Shown here: positions 36,521-44,860 of the stretch, piece after piece
Layout of the letters: every line of letters begins with the position of its first letter
How positions within the stretch are numbered: the stretch's first letter is position 1
Assembly: GCA_900541205.1 (NCBI GenBank)
Contig: UQIV01000011.1
Span: 1 to 64,000 of the forward strand
Length of the DNA: 64,000 bases
From: an uncultured Collinsella sp.
GTDB taxonomy: Bacteria; Actinomycetota; Coriobacteriia; Coriobacteriales; Coriobacteriaceae
Direction of reading: 5' to 3'
Translations under genes and position numbers: made by a program
The notes under the pieces: generated by a model
What the model was told of the DNA's origin: nothing
Seen by the model: only the letters and a program-made list of their open reading frames with translations
Database searches by the model: none

Positions 36521-36769
36521 GGAACGAATCGAAGCGGTATCCCGTTTCAAAACGAAGCCTCGGTCCATGAAGGAGACTTTCCAATATACATAGATTAAGA
36601 TAAGACCGTGTATGACCAATATGAACTTGAGCATATTCCGTCCGTATTCATACTGGATGATCAAGGAAACATCATCGGCTTATCCGAAGGAGAGGAAGAA
36701 CCTCTTGCCTTATTAAAGAAATACGCCGAATACAACGGATATAAAGCGGAAGGAGGCGACATCGAGTAA
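36521..36769 (+). pseudogene. Remnant of a thioredoxin-like protein
   Basis: One reading frame continues through a TAA at 36596. Before it reads NEASVHEGDFPIYID, after it DKTVYDQYELEHIPSVFILDD, then QGNIIGL and a helical tail ending at 36769. The IPSVFILDDQGNIIG run is the cis-Pro strand and following strand of TlpA/thioredoxin folds. The CxxC part is absent. The stop plus the missing start make this a broken gene. Confidence 0.4.
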
Positions 36770-36798
36770 CTATCAAAGGCCAGATTAAGGAGCCAGCC

Positions 36799-37202
36799 AT
36801 GAAGAAATGCCTGCCCTCCATCGTCTCAGCAGCTCTTTGCCTCTCCCTTGTCATGACACCATTTGTGCCCGTTGCGGCAGCCTATGCCGACGAGGGATCT
36901 CCCGCCGAGAGCAGCGAGATCTACGTCGGAGACAACTACGACGAAAATTACGATATATCCCTTTTGAGCGCGGACGCTGCACGGATTCATATTCCAAGGC
37001 GTGGTGCGATTCTCACGGATTTGCAAATAACCGCACCGTCCCTCACAAGGTCAAGCTGAACGCGAAGGAGGAGGCTTGCCTGCGCGATCCCTACCTTGCT
37101 GGCACCGCTGAAGTTATCGCCGGTCTCGTGACAACCGGTCCTAGCGGCGGCTTTTTTGCAACCGCAAAGACATCGTACCGACTTTTCACTTGCATGTTCT
37201 GA
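36799..37202 (+). pseudogene. Small secreted protein broken by a frameshift
   Basis: ATG 36799 has AAGGAGCC upstream and opens a clear signal peptide (LPSIVSAALCLSLVMTPFV, then AAAYA). After about 60 residues this frame drifts to a non-native end at 37059. The other frame becomes protein-like from about 36990 (KAWCDSHGFANNRTVPHKV, then CLRDPYLAGTAEVIAGLVTT) to a TGA at 37202. One +2/-1 shift near 36985 would restore one protein of about 134 aa. Its short secreted form with paired Cys and a small membrane-protein neighbour recalls bacteriocin-immunity layouts, but no family matches. Confidence 0.45.
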
Positions 37203-37214
37203 AAGGAAGTTGCC

Positions 37215-37454
37215 ATGCTGTCGCAAAATCAATCGAGATACTTGAACACAATCGGCTTTGCCCTGCTCGCATCACTCTTTGCTAGCGACCTTTTGCTGAA
37301 ACCGCCCAAGGAACTCGTTTCGCTTGCCATAGACTGCATTTCCGCCCTTTACTTTACGGCAACCCTAATCGTCGGACTAAAGGAGAGGAAAAAAGGCGCA
37401 GTCGCCGCATCCGCCGTATGCGTGATCATAACCATTGCATCATTCTTTATCTGA
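37215..37454 (+). CDS. Small membrane protein (79 aa)
   Basis: ATG 37215 preceded by GAAAGGAAG, 12 bases after the broken secreted protein. Two to three hydrophobic segments (about 12-27, 38-52, 62-78) with the charged loop KERKKG between the last two. By position it could protect against or help export the upstream peptide; no family recognised. Confidence 0.6.
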   Translation: MLSQNQSRYLNTIGFALLASLFASDLLLKPPKELVSLAIDCISALYFTATLIVGLKERKKGAVAASAVCVIITIASFFI

Positions 37455-37791
37455 CACATTGGTGATTTAGGGGCGATATCGTAGGAATACGACCGGGAGA
37501 GTCGGGACCATAGGCTCCGGTAAGAACCTTCGCCATGCCCCACGCATCGAGCCCGATGATTTCCCCGCCGGACGCCCTGACGGTCACGGCCTCCGGCGTC
37601 CACGCGATTTCATCGTCCGTGAGGCGGATGGGTGTGACGCTGCCGGCGTCCATCCGCCTCACGACCTCATTCCGCTTATCGCGCCAGCCCGGCTTGAGCC
37701 ATTTGATGACGGTCGGACGCGAGACGCCAAGGACGTACGGGCGCAGCTCGAGCTCTAATACATGAGGTCCCAGCTTGTAATGCGTGAACAT
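37447..37791 (-). CDS. Small probable DNA-binding protein
   Basis: A 114-aa minus-strand frame. The N-terminal part VLGVSRPTVIKWLKPG reads like a helix-turn-helix. A basic stretch follows (WRDKRNEVVRRM), then a small acidic/hydrophobic C-terminal domain (IRLTDDEIAWTPEAV). It overlaps the end of the convergent small membrane protein by 8 bases. Operator-like sequences lie directly upstream of it (37791-37815), consistent with autoregulation. Confidence 0.5.
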   Translation of the reverse strand: MFTHYKLGPHVLELELRPYVLGVSRPTVIKWLKPGWRDKRNEVVRRMDAGSVTPIRLTDDEIAWTPEAVTVRASGGEIIGLDAWGMAKVLTGAYGPDSPGRIPTISPLNHQCVR

Positions 37792-37815
37792 ATGACTACA
37801 TTAACATGGTCATGT
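37791..37815. promoter_or_regulatory. Operator-like site A
   Basis: TATGAC-N12-GTCATG, containing CATGGTCAT (37805-37813). The same 9-mer occurs in the opposite orientation in site B at 38165-38173, and the surrounding bases also match (TTA-a/g-CATGGTCAT). Confidence 0.4.
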
Positions 37816-37893
37816 ATTACCGAACGTTATATGCTGAGCTGGATCCGCCCGTCTGTTATCTTGGGGGCGACAGTTTCTTGCAAGGAGGCAGCC

Positions 37894-38118
37894 ATGCTCC
37901 AGAGTGTCTTTGGATCCGATGGTCAGATCCATCTTGAGAACCAGGTCAGCAGCCGACGTTTCGACTTCACTACGGGCGAAGTGAAAACGGTCATCCCGAC
38001 CGCTGGGAACATGAGCGCCGTCTTCGGCAAGGATGGCGTGGAGACGGAGATCCAGGTGGGGCAGATGCGCCAAACACTGGGCAAGCCTGGCTTCGATTGG
38101 CTGTTTAATAAGCACTAA
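37894..38118 (+). CDS. 74-aa protein of unknown function
   Basis: ATG 37894 has AAGGAGGCAGCC directly upstream. The peptide has FDFTTGEVKTVIPTAGNMSA and a C-terminal helix (MRQTLGKPGFDWLFNKH). No signal peptide or membrane segment. It diverges from the minus-strand HTH-like gene, between operator-like sites A and B, so the two may be coregulated. Confidence 0.6.
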   Translation: MLQSVFGSDGQIHLENQVSSRRFDFTTGEVKTVIPTAGNMSAVFGKDGVETEIQVGQMRQTLGKPGFDWLFNKH

Positions 38119-38156
38119 CGATTGAGTTATTGCAGCATAATCGCAGCTATAAATAG

Positions 38157-38202
38157 GTGACCATATGACCATGCTAACATGTGCGCACAGTCATATGGTC
38201 AC
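38157..38202. promoter_or_regulatory. Operator-like site B, 13-bp perfect inverted repeat
   Basis: GTGACCATATGAC (38157-38169) and GTCATATGGTCAC (38190-38202), spaced by 20 bases containing catgctaacatg. No T-tract, so more likely a protein-binding site than a terminator. Confidence 0.5.
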
Positions 38203-38240
38203 AGTTGTAGATCGGTTGAATTTGCGGGAGGTTTTGCCCG

Positions 38241-38269
38241 AAGAATCCGGCACCGCCGGATTCTTTTGG
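38241..38269 (+). terminator. Terminator hairpin
   Basis: AAGAATCCGGC-acc-GCCGGATTCTT then TTGG; 11-bp perfect stem. It would end the transcript of the 74-aa gene. Confidence 0.6.
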
Positions 38270-38321
38270 AACGGCCTCTCGTTTGATTGCTTTCCTATCG
38301 TTTGTTCCCAGACTGGGCGTC

Positions 38322-38347
38322 TAAAAAAGGCGGCTGAACCGGCCGCC
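38322..38347 (-). terminator. Terminator of the lipoprotein gene
   Basis: Read on the minus strand, a GGCGGC...GCCGCC stem is followed by TTTTTTAG, about 50 bases after the lipoprotein stop. Confidence 0.6.
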
Positions 38348-38397
38348 CACAAATAAATAAACATTTACCGAATGTAAGAGGAGAGGAACGATGTACA

Positions 38398-39051
38398 TTA
38401 CTCCCAGTGACCGGCGACGTCGACAACCCAATGCTGTCCCGTAGCCTGCTGTTCATAATGTCCCTGGTCCTCAGATGTGGTATACGAATCGTTTACGACA
38501 GATCCTCCGATGCCGCCGTTGTCCATATCATTATAAGCCCACGAATAGGCGGCATCTTCGGAATCGAAGGGCCCTACCATAGTACCGCCATGGTTGACCC
38601 AGAAACGAGGATGGCGCGTATACACTACATTCGGCACCCAGACCTGGCTGTAATCTGTCTCCCAGTGTCCCTGCTCGGCAACCCACTTCTTCTGGCTACC
38701 GCCGTTGGAAGAGGAATTGTTGCTGCCGGAACTCTGCGAATTGCCGGAATTCTGCTTCGAGTCGGAGGAGTTTCCCTTGCTGTCAGACTTCGACGAGTCG
38801 GAAGACTTGTTATCCTCTTTCTTGGAGTCATCGGACTTCTGGTCCTTGCCGTCGGATTCTTTCTTCTCCTCGGTCTGGGTTCCAGAGGTTTGCGTCGCCT
38901 TTTCTTCGCTTGGCCTCTTTTTGTCTTTATTCTTTACCGCTGTGGCGGCCCTTTCCGTAGAGCCGCTTTCTTGCTTTGCAACGCTGGCACATCCAAGTTG
39001 AGGTGCCGAAAGGCACACCAGAAGCGCAACGATAATAGCCTTTGTTCTCAC
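38398..39051 (-). CDS. Lipoprotein with Ser/Lys/Asp-rich linker and Trp-rich C-terminal domain
   Basis: About 217 aa from GTG 39051, chosen because GGGAG precedes it. The signal has VRTKAIIVALLVCLSAPQ and the lipobox LGC (Cys about 21), so it is membrane-anchored. The linker of about 100 residues is low-complexity Ser/Lys/Asp/Asn. The C-terminal domain contains two GHWE motifs (AEQGHWETDY and VDVAGHWE) framing a region with HPRFWVNHGGTMVGPFDSED. Function unknown. Transcribed just after the giant coiled-coil protein, with a hairpin between. Confidence 0.7.
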   Translation of the reverse strand: MRTKAIIVALLVCLSAPQLGCASVAKQESGSTERAATAVKNKDKKRPSEEKATQTSGTQTEEKKESDGKDQKSDDSKKEDNKSSDSSKSDSKGNSSDSKQNSGNSQSSGSNNSSSNGGSQKKWVAEQGHWETDYSQVWVPNVVYTRHPRFWVNHGGTMVGPFDSEDAAYSWAYNDMDNGGIGGSVVNDSYTTSEDQGHYEQQATGQHWVVDVAGHWE

Positions 39052-39073
39052 ACCGATCTCCCTGCCCATGAAA

Positions 39074-39109
39074 CCGGGCGTTGGACACCAGGCGATATCC
39101 AACGCCCGG
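39074..39109 (-). terminator. Hairpin between the giant surface protein and the lipoprotein genes
   Basis: CCGGGCGTTGGA / TCCAACGCCCGG, a 12-bp perfect stem, read on the minus strand and followed by TTTC. Confidence 0.6.
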
Positions 39110-39116
39110 CTCGCTT

Positions 39117-42100
39117 TTACATCTGCTCGCGGCGCTTCTTTTGATCGAGGAAGACGCCGGCTGCCACGAGGACGGTACCGCCGATGACGAACGTCTCGCC
39201 GATGAGTCCCGCGCGGTCGCCGGTCTGGGCGAGGCTGCCGGGCTGGGCGGTATCCGTGCCGGCGAGATGCTTCGGGGTGTATGCCGCCTGCTGCTTTGCG
39301 ACCTCCTCTGCCTCCTGTCGTGCGATCTCATCGGAAAGCTTCTGCTCCGCCGCGATGCGGTCGGACTTCGCCTGCTCGTAGGCGGCGAGTGCCACATCAT
39401 AGCCGGGCTGGAGCTCGTCCACCGCGGCCTGCTTCTCGTCCAGGATTGCCTTTGCGGGCGCGACCTTGGCACGTGCCTCGACTGCTGCTGCGAAAAGCGC
39501 GTTGAGGGCGTCATCCGCGTTCACATCATGGCCGGAAGCGATCGCCGCGCCGGTATCGATGGAGTTCAGCTTCGACAGCTTGGCGTCTGCCTGCGCCTTC
39601 GCCTGCTCGGCGGCGGAGACCAGGGACTCGGCGGCGATGGCATCCGCCTTCGCGGCATCGAGGGCGGCCTTGGTGTCATTGACGGCCTTTACTGCATCCT
39701 GCTCGCGCTGCTGTGACTCTGCGAGCTTCGCGGCAAGATCGGTGAGGATGTCGAGGTTCGACTGTGCGTCATCGAGATCGGTCTGGGAGCCGGTAAGCCT
39801 GTCGGCGGCAACGCCGGTGTCGGTCTTTGCGGCATCGACGGCACGCTGGGCATCCGCGAGGGCGCGTGCGGTGGCGTCCGCCTTTTGCTCGGCGGCGGCG
39901 AGGACTGCCGCCTTCTCGACCTGATCGGCTACCGCCGAGTCATGGACGCTCTTTGCTGTATCGAGCGCCTTCTTGGCGTCGGCGACGTCCTGGAAGAACT
40001 TCGCGAGATCGGTGTTCGCATCCATGACGTCCTGCTGCTTGGCCTCGGTGTCCGCCTTGGCGGAATCCAACTTAGACTGTGCGGTCGTTACGGCTGCGTT
40101 GGCAGCATCAAAGGCGACCTGCTTCTGCTGGACGGTCGACTTTGCCGTATCGACTGCCGCGTTGGCGGCATCGAGGTCCGATTTCGCCGCATCAAGCTCG
40201 GTCTGGGCATCCGTGACGCCCTGTTGCTTGGCGGCGACATCAGCCTTTGCGACATCGACGGCACGCTGGGCATCGGCAACACCCTGCTTTGCGATATCGA
40301 CATCTGCCTGTGCGGAATCCACCGCGACCTGCTTCTGCTGGACGGTTGTGGCGGCGCCGGCGGCTGCCTGCTTCTTGGATGCGAGATCGGCCTTGGCTGC
40401 GTCGAGTGCGCTCTTGGCGTTCTTGAGACCGTTGATATAGGAGGTCAGCTTTTGCTCGTACTCGTCGACGGAGATGGGGTTCGTGTTCCAACCGGAGCCG
40501 GACCAGCCGGAGATCTCTGCGGTGTAGCACTGCGTCTGAAGCCCGGACATGGTGCCCTTGGTGCAGGTTGCCATTCCCATAACGGCGAGTTCTGGATTGA
40601 TGATGTTCATGTAATGGCCGACGGTGCCGCTGCTGCCGTTCTCCCAGCGGCAGTTGTTTGCAATCCAATGGTTGATTGCGACGCCGTTCTTTGCATAGAA
40701 ATCATAGGCATCCTTGCCGACAAGACCGGTGACTCCATAAAGGGCCTCCGTTGCCTTGTCGAAAAAGCCCTTCTCCTGCTCGATCCACTGCCCACTCGGA
40801 TCGATTCCGTAATTCCATGCCAGGTTTTCGGCAAAATCATATTGACGGGCATGATCGAGCACGGTGTCGCTGTAGTTGGCATCTGCGATCGCACCGGCGA
40901 TGAGCTTGTAGGTGACATGGAGCTCGGACAGGCCGACCGACTTGCGGTAGTCGTTGACGGACTTCATCCACCTGATCGCATTGAGCATATTGTCAAGAGA
41001 CGTGGCGTCCTTGGAGTTGCCGACTTCGGTCTTTCCGGCATATTTGGCGTTCAGGATGATGTTGGCTGCATCTTCGGCACCCATGGCACGGAAGAAGCCG
41101 ATGGCTCCCTGCTTGAGCTGCGCGTCGGCGGAATCGAGTTTCGCCTGTGCCTCGTCGACTTTCTGCTGCGCGGCGGTCACGGCGGCGTCTGCGGTATCCT
41201 TTGCGGTCTTGGCGTTCGCGAGCTCTACATCGGCGGCTGCCTTGGCGGACTCGGCGTCCTTGACAGCCTGCTTCGCGGCATCCAGCTTGGCGACGGCGTC
41301 TGCATTCGCCTGCTTGGCCGCATCGAGGTCGGCGTTCGCGGCATCGAGAGCGGACTGGGCGGCGTTCACACCGGATTCGGCATCGGCCGCGGCCTGCTGC
41401 TTCGCGGAGAGGGACGCCTGGGCATCATTCAGCTCGGTCTGTGCCGTTGCCGCGGCGGACTGTACCTGCTCGAGCTCGGACTCGCACTGGGACTGTGTCG
41501 CCTGTGCGGCAGCGAGGGCTGCCTCCGCGTCCGCGACCTTCTGTTTTGCCGCATCGTACTCCGGACCGCTGGCGCCTGCCTCCGCTGCGGCGAGGTCTGC
41601 TTTCGCCTTCTCGTAGGCGGCGCTGGCGGCTGCGGCCTTCGCATCCGCCGCGTCCTTGTTCTGCTTGGCTGCGACAAGGACGGAATCGGCGGAATCCTTT
41701 GCAGACTGGACCGCAACCAGCTTGGACTGGGCATCGGCAAGCGTAGCGTTGGCGTTGGCGAGATTGGCCTGTGCCCTGTCCACGGCAGCCTGGGCGTCGC
41801 GCACGGCCTGCTCGGCGGCACTGATTGCCTCCGGGGTGGCGCTTACGGCATCGGCCTTGGCCTTATCGAGGGCATCCTTGGCATCCTGGGCCGCCTTGAG
41901 GGCGGACTGGTACGCTTCGTCCTTCTCGGACGCATCGGCCTTGGCGTCTGCGAGACCTGCCTTCGCCTGCTCGAGGTCCTTGCCGGCGGCATCGGCGGCG
42001 TCCTTGCCCTCCGCGACCTGACGGGCGTACTCGTCCATTGCCGCTCGGTCGGCTGCCGTACCGGCATTGACTGCAGAATCGTAGGATGCCTTGGCCTGGT

Positions 42101-42473
42101 CGCGGGCGGAAGCCGCCTCGTTGTAGGGACCGGCGGCCTCATTGTAGGATGCCTTGGCGGCGTCCTCCTTCGCCTTCGCCTCGTCGACTGCCTTCTGCAG
42201 GTCCGCGATGGTCTGTGCGGCGGATTTCGCGCCGGTACCGGATGCCGCGCCGGCGTGGGCGGCGATCGGCGACATCACGGCGGGGTGCTGCGTGCCCCCG
42301 TCACCGGTCTGGGCGAATGCCGTGAACGGTGAGATGAGGCTCGATCCGGTCATGGCGGCCATGGTCGCCGCGGTGACGGTCAGACGCGCGATCCCCTTCG
42401 GAGTGTGAATCTTTTTGTTTGGCAGTGCGGCGAAGTGATCGCCACCGGCAGCGAAGTGCTTTCCTTGGGTCAT
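39117..42473 (-). CDS. 1118-aa surface protein: coiled-coil repeats, CAP domain, sortase signal
   Basis: A large cell-wall protein. AAAGGAATGGAACAGCAC precedes ATG 42473. A long N-terminal export signal (LTVTAATMAAMTGSSLISPF, then AFAQTGD) is followed by Ala/Lys/Asp-rich coiled coil (about 80-450) built of short units such as ADAKAAAASAAYEKAK. A CAP/SCP-like domain lies at about 470-665: AENLAWNYG, AINHWIANNCRWENG, GHYMNIINPELAVMGMA. A second coiled coil runs from about 680 to 1060. The end has LAQTGD (about 1083, an LPxTG variant), a hydrophobic segment and DQKKRREQM. CAP domains with such coiled coils are known in Coriobacteria surface proteins. The opposite strand shows an 815-aa shadow frame with no start site. 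Confidence 0.9.
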   Translation of the reverse strand: MTQGKHFAAGGDHFAALPNKKIHTPKGIARLTVTAATMAAMTGSSLISPFTAFAQTGDGGTQHPAVMSPIAAHAGAASGTGAKSAAQTIADLQKAVDEAKAKEDAAKASYNEAAGPYNEAASARDQAKASYDSAVNAGTAADRAAMDEYARQVAEGKDAADAAGKDLEQAKAGLADAKADASEKDEAYQSALKAAQDAKDALDKAKADAVSATPEAISAAEQAVRDAQAAVDRAQANLANANATLADAQSKLVAVQSAKDSADSVLVAAKQNKDAADAKAAAASAAYEKAKADLAAAEAGASGPEYDAAKQKVADAEAALAAAQATQSQCESELEQVQSAAATAQTELNDAQASLSAKQQAAADAESGVNAAQSALDAANADLDAAKQANADAVAKLDAAKQAVKDAESAKAAADVELANAKTAKDTADAAVTAAQQKVDEAQAKLDSADAQLKQGAIGFFRAMGAEDAANIILNAKYAGKTEVGNSKDATSLDNMLNAIRWMKSVNDYRKSVGLSELHVTYKLIAGAIADANYSDTVLDHARQYDFAENLAWNYGIDPSGQWIEQEKGFFDKATEALYGVTGLVGKDAYDFYAKNGVAINHWIANNCRWENGSSGTVGHYMNIINPELAVMGMATCTKGTMSGLQTQCYTAEISGWSGSGWNTNPISVDEYEQKLTSYINGLKNAKSALDAAKADLASKKQAAAGAATTVQQKQVAVDSAQADVDIAKQGVADAQRAVDVAKADVAAKQQGVTDAQTELDAAKSDLDAANAAVDTAKSTVQQKQVAFDAANAAVTTAQSKLDSAKADTEAKQQDVMDANTDLAKFFQDVADAKKALDTAKSVHDSAVADQVEKAAVLAAAEQKADATARALADAQRAVDAAKTDTGVAADRLTGSQTDLDDAQSNLDILTDLAAKLAESQQREQDAVKAVNDTKAALDAAKADAIAAESLVSAAEQAKAQADAKLSKLNSIDTGAAIASGHDVNADDALNALFAAAVEARAKVAPAKAILDEKQAAVDELQPGYDVALAAYEQAKSDRIAAEQKLSDEIARQEAEEVAKQQAAYTPKHLAGTDTAQPGSLAQTGDRAGLIGETFVIGGTVLVAAGVFLDQKKRREQM

Positions 42474-42612
42474 TGTGCTGTTCCATTCCTTTTCCGTGCC
42501 CTATCCGACTGGGCATCAGAGCGCTTTCCAATAGAGATAATTATGCGCCTTAACTGGGATTGTTGTATATAGTCCGTTGGCTTTTATACAACAATCCATG
42601 ACTCTTTTTGTC

Positions 42613-42981
42613 ATGGATACGACGCTTCAGAAATCATTCGGCATGAGATGCAAAGAGCTCCGCGCTGGACTCGGGTGCAGTCAGGAGCAGTTCGCCAATT
42701 TGATTGAAATGGATCGTTCCTACTACGCGAGCATTGAAGTCGGGCGGCGTAATGTCAGCCTTTCAAATCTCAAGAAGATTGCCGACGGATTTCAAATCAG
42801 CATTGCTGAACTCATGAGAGGCGTCAGCTTAATTTATCCGTCTCATAGTTCACAGTGGGTCTCGTTGATTAGTGCCTTAAGAAAATGGAAATCGTCCCAA
42901 CGAGCTATCGTCAATCGTCCCAATAAATTACCGTCAATCGTCCCAATAAGTAATCGTTATTTGTCCCAACGACGCAGATAG
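42613..42981 (+). CDS. XRE-family helix-turn-helix regulator
   Basis: ATG 42613 begins MDTTLQKSFGMRCKELR. The HTH runs CSQEQFANLIEMDRSYYASI then GRRNVSLSNLKKIADGFQIS, residues about 22-60, the classical XRE fold. After about residue 70 the sequence becomes unlike protein and crosses the 23-bp tandem repeats, so the natural C-terminus may be lost or fused to non-coding DNA. It diverges from the giant surface protein and may control it, or the ATPase behind it. Confidence 0.7.
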   Translation: MDTTLQKSFGMRCKELRAGLGCSQEQFANLIEMDRSYYASIEVGRRNVSLSNLKKIADGFQISIAELMRGVSLIYPSHSSQWVSLISALRKWKSSQRAIVNRPNKLPSIVPISNRYLSQRRR

Positions 42982-42983
42982 AC
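42892..42983 (+). repeat. 23-bp tandem repeat array upstream of DUF4143 ATPase 1
   Basis: Copies start at 42892, 42915, 42938 and 42961, exactly 23 bases apart. Each opens with TCGTCCCAA (last copy TTGTCCCAA); copies 1-3 end in TCGTCAA or a variant. The array ends about 36 bases before the ATPase start. Confidence 0.8.
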
Positions 42984-43019
42984 GCTATAATTTCAAATGA
43001 ATGATTGGAGGGAAAGCAG

Positions 43020-44285
43020 ATGGATAGGTATATAGGACGTTGTGTTGACTGCTTGGTCGAGCGCGACCTTGGCATTTTTGGTGCAGTGCTCATTCAGGGG
43101 CCGAAATGGTGTGGAAAGACAACGACAGCTCAGAGATTTGCCGAGTCATCGTTATCTCTCTCCGACCCATCTGGCGGTTTTGCGGCCCTCCAGCTCGCTC
43201 GTCTCGATCCGGCCCAAGCAATTGTCGGACCGACCCCGAGGCTTGTCGACGAATGGCAGGAAGAGCCGAAGCTATGGGATGCCGTGCGATTCGAATGCGA
43301 TGTCAGGGGAGGGGAGCCAGGACAGTTCATTCTCACCGGATCTGCGACGCCGCGAGCCGAGAACCAGCCGATGCACAGCGGTGTGGGTCGAATCGCCCGT
43401 TTGCGGATGGATACCATGACGCTTTTCGAGCTCGGTATTTCGTCGGGAGCGGTCTCGCTTGGTGCGCTGCTCGATGGCGATTCCGTTGCGGCGTCACTCG
43501 GATCCATCGCCGGTATCGCCGGTATCGCGGATTTGCTCTGCCGCGGCGGTTGGCCCCAAGCGGTCGGTAAGACAACTGCCGACGCAATGCGGATAGCCGC
43601 CGCCTATATTGACGGTGTTTGCGAGTCTGACGTTTCGAGGGCGGATGGAGTGAAACGCGACCCGGTTAAGGTAAGGGCCTTGCTCTCGTCGCTTGCACGC
43701 AATGAATCGACTCTCGCCGGCATGAGGTCCATCGAAAGGGATTTGGGTGTTGACGTCTCAAAGAATACGATTACCGGCTACATGGACGCGCTGCGCCGTA
43801 TCAATATCGTCGACGATGTCCCCGCGTGGCATCCGGCTCTCAGGTCGCCGGTGAAGTTGCGGCAGGGCGCGAAGCGGCACCTTGCGGACTCATCGCTCGC
43901 CGTCGCCCTCATCGGTGCGGATCCGGAGTCGTTGTCATCCGATCCGAAGACCCTTGGCTTGCTCTTCGAATCCCTTGTGCTACACGATCTCAAGGTTTAC
44001 GCGGCGGCCAGCGATGCGACCGTATCCCACTACCACGACGCTGACGACCTAGAGGTCGACGCGATTGTCCATCGTCGTGACGGCTCGTGGGTTGCCGTTG
44101 AGGTCAAGCTTGGGAGCCCCCAAGTCCCAGAGGCAGTGGGAAATCTGCTTCGACTCGAGCGAAAGCTGGTCGATCGCGGGGAGAGGCCGCCTGCGGCGAA
44201 ACTCATCGTCATCGGGTTTGGTATGCCGGCTTACGTAACTAGCGAAGGCATCGTTGTTGCTCCGGTCGATACGCTCGGAATCTAA
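43020..44285 (+). CDS. AAA ATPase with DUF4143 C-terminal domain, copy 1
   Basis: 421 aa from ATG 43020 (GGAGGG 7 bases upstream). P-loop GPKWCGKTTT at about 26-35, Walker B region PRLVDEWQEEPKLWD, sensor FILTGSATP. The DUF4143 half (about 190-421) has ALLSSLARNESTLAG, a winged-helix-like part, LGLLFESLVLHDLKVYA and the nuclease-like DDLEVDAIV then VAVEVKLG (D...E-x-K). Family members are common in gut bacteria, of unsettled function; some reports link them to toxin-antitoxin or defence roles. A paralogue sits at 55.9 kb. An array of 23-bp repeats lies just upstream of both. Confidence 0.85.
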   Translation: MDRYIGRCVDCLVERDLGIFGAVLIQGPKWCGKTTTAQRFAESSLSLSDPSGGFAALQLARLDPAQAIVGPTPRLVDEWQEEPKLWDAVRFECDVRGGEPGQFILTGSATPRAENQPMHSGVGRIARLRMDTMTLFELGISSGAVSLGALLDGDSVAASLGSIAGIAGIADLLCRGGWPQAVGKTTADAMRIAAAYIDGVCESDVSRADGVKRDPVKVRALLSSLARNESTLAGMRSIERDLGVDVSKNTITGYMDALRRINIVDDVPAWHPALRSPVKLRQGAKRHLADSSLAVALIGADPESLSSDPKTLGLLFESLVLHDLKVYAAASDATVSHYHDADDLEVDAIVHRRDGSWVAVEVKLGSPQVPEAVGNLLRLERKLVDRGERPPAAKLIVIGFGMPAYVTSEGIVVAPVDTLGI

Positions 44286-44296
44286 AGCTATTTGCA

Positions 44297-44339
44297 TTTC
44301 CAGAAATCCTCTAGAAGGTGCCTGGAGGATTTCTGGAAA
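44297..44339. terminator. Bidirectional terminator-like inverted repeat
   Basis: TTTCCAGAAATCCTC / GAGGATTTCTGGAAA, 15-bp perfect stem, between the + strand ATPase and the minus strand BspA-like pseudogene. Confidence 0.65.
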
Positions 44340-44360
44340 CAACCGGTATTTTGATCTGGG

Positions 44361-44860
44361 CTAAGAAAGGTTGCGGGTCCAAATTCCGTGCTGCGTGGAG
44401 CCGGTGATTTTGTTCAGGAACTCGCGCTGCTCCTCGGTTGCGAGGATGTAGGTAGAGCAGCCACTGAGCATCTGGTCGACGTCTGTGATTCCGGACGCCT
44501 CCCATCCCAAGATGCTGACGGCCTTGAGCGTCAGGCAGTTGAGGAACATGTAGGACGTGTTCTCGACGTTCGAGGCGTCAAGACGGTCGAGATCAAAAAG
44601 CTCCGTGACGCTTGAGCATCCCCTGAACATGCCCTCCAGGGTCGTGCAATCCGATGTATCGAGTTTCGATAGGTCGATTGGGTCAGACCGTCGAACAGGT
44701 ATCTACCGCTCTCTGGATCCCAGGTATCCAGGACAACGACCTCACGGATTCGATTCCTGTAGGAATACCACGGTTGCTTTCCGCATTCGTCCGTGTGTGT
44801 ACGGATGAATGCGGGGTTCGATACCCCGGCGGCCTGATCGGCAGGCCGACGGGAACTCTC
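44361..44860 (-). pseudogene. Frameshifted BspA-like leucine-rich repeat surface protein
   Basis: Minus strand. One frame (44361 to about 44700) reads LSKLDTSDCTTLEGMFRGC, SVTELFDLDRLDASNVENTS, YMFLNCLTL and ends at 44361: typical BspA/DUF285 repeats. Upstream, from about 44690 to 44830, a different frame carries the usual preceding part (PWYSYRNRIREVVVLDTWDP then GRYLFDGLT). A frameshift near 44690 separates them. The start is missing. Confidence 0.65.

Noticed and set aside
39885..42332. An 815-aa open frame on the plus strand opposite the giant surface protein
   Set aside because: It is the shadow of regular Ala/Lys/Asp codons of the minus-strand gene; no ribosome site and no protein-like domains.
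42892..42983. CRISPR array from the regularly spaced repeats
   Set aside because: Period is only 23 bp, there are no distinct spacers, and no cas genes are nearby. No CRISPR array was seen anywhere in the window.
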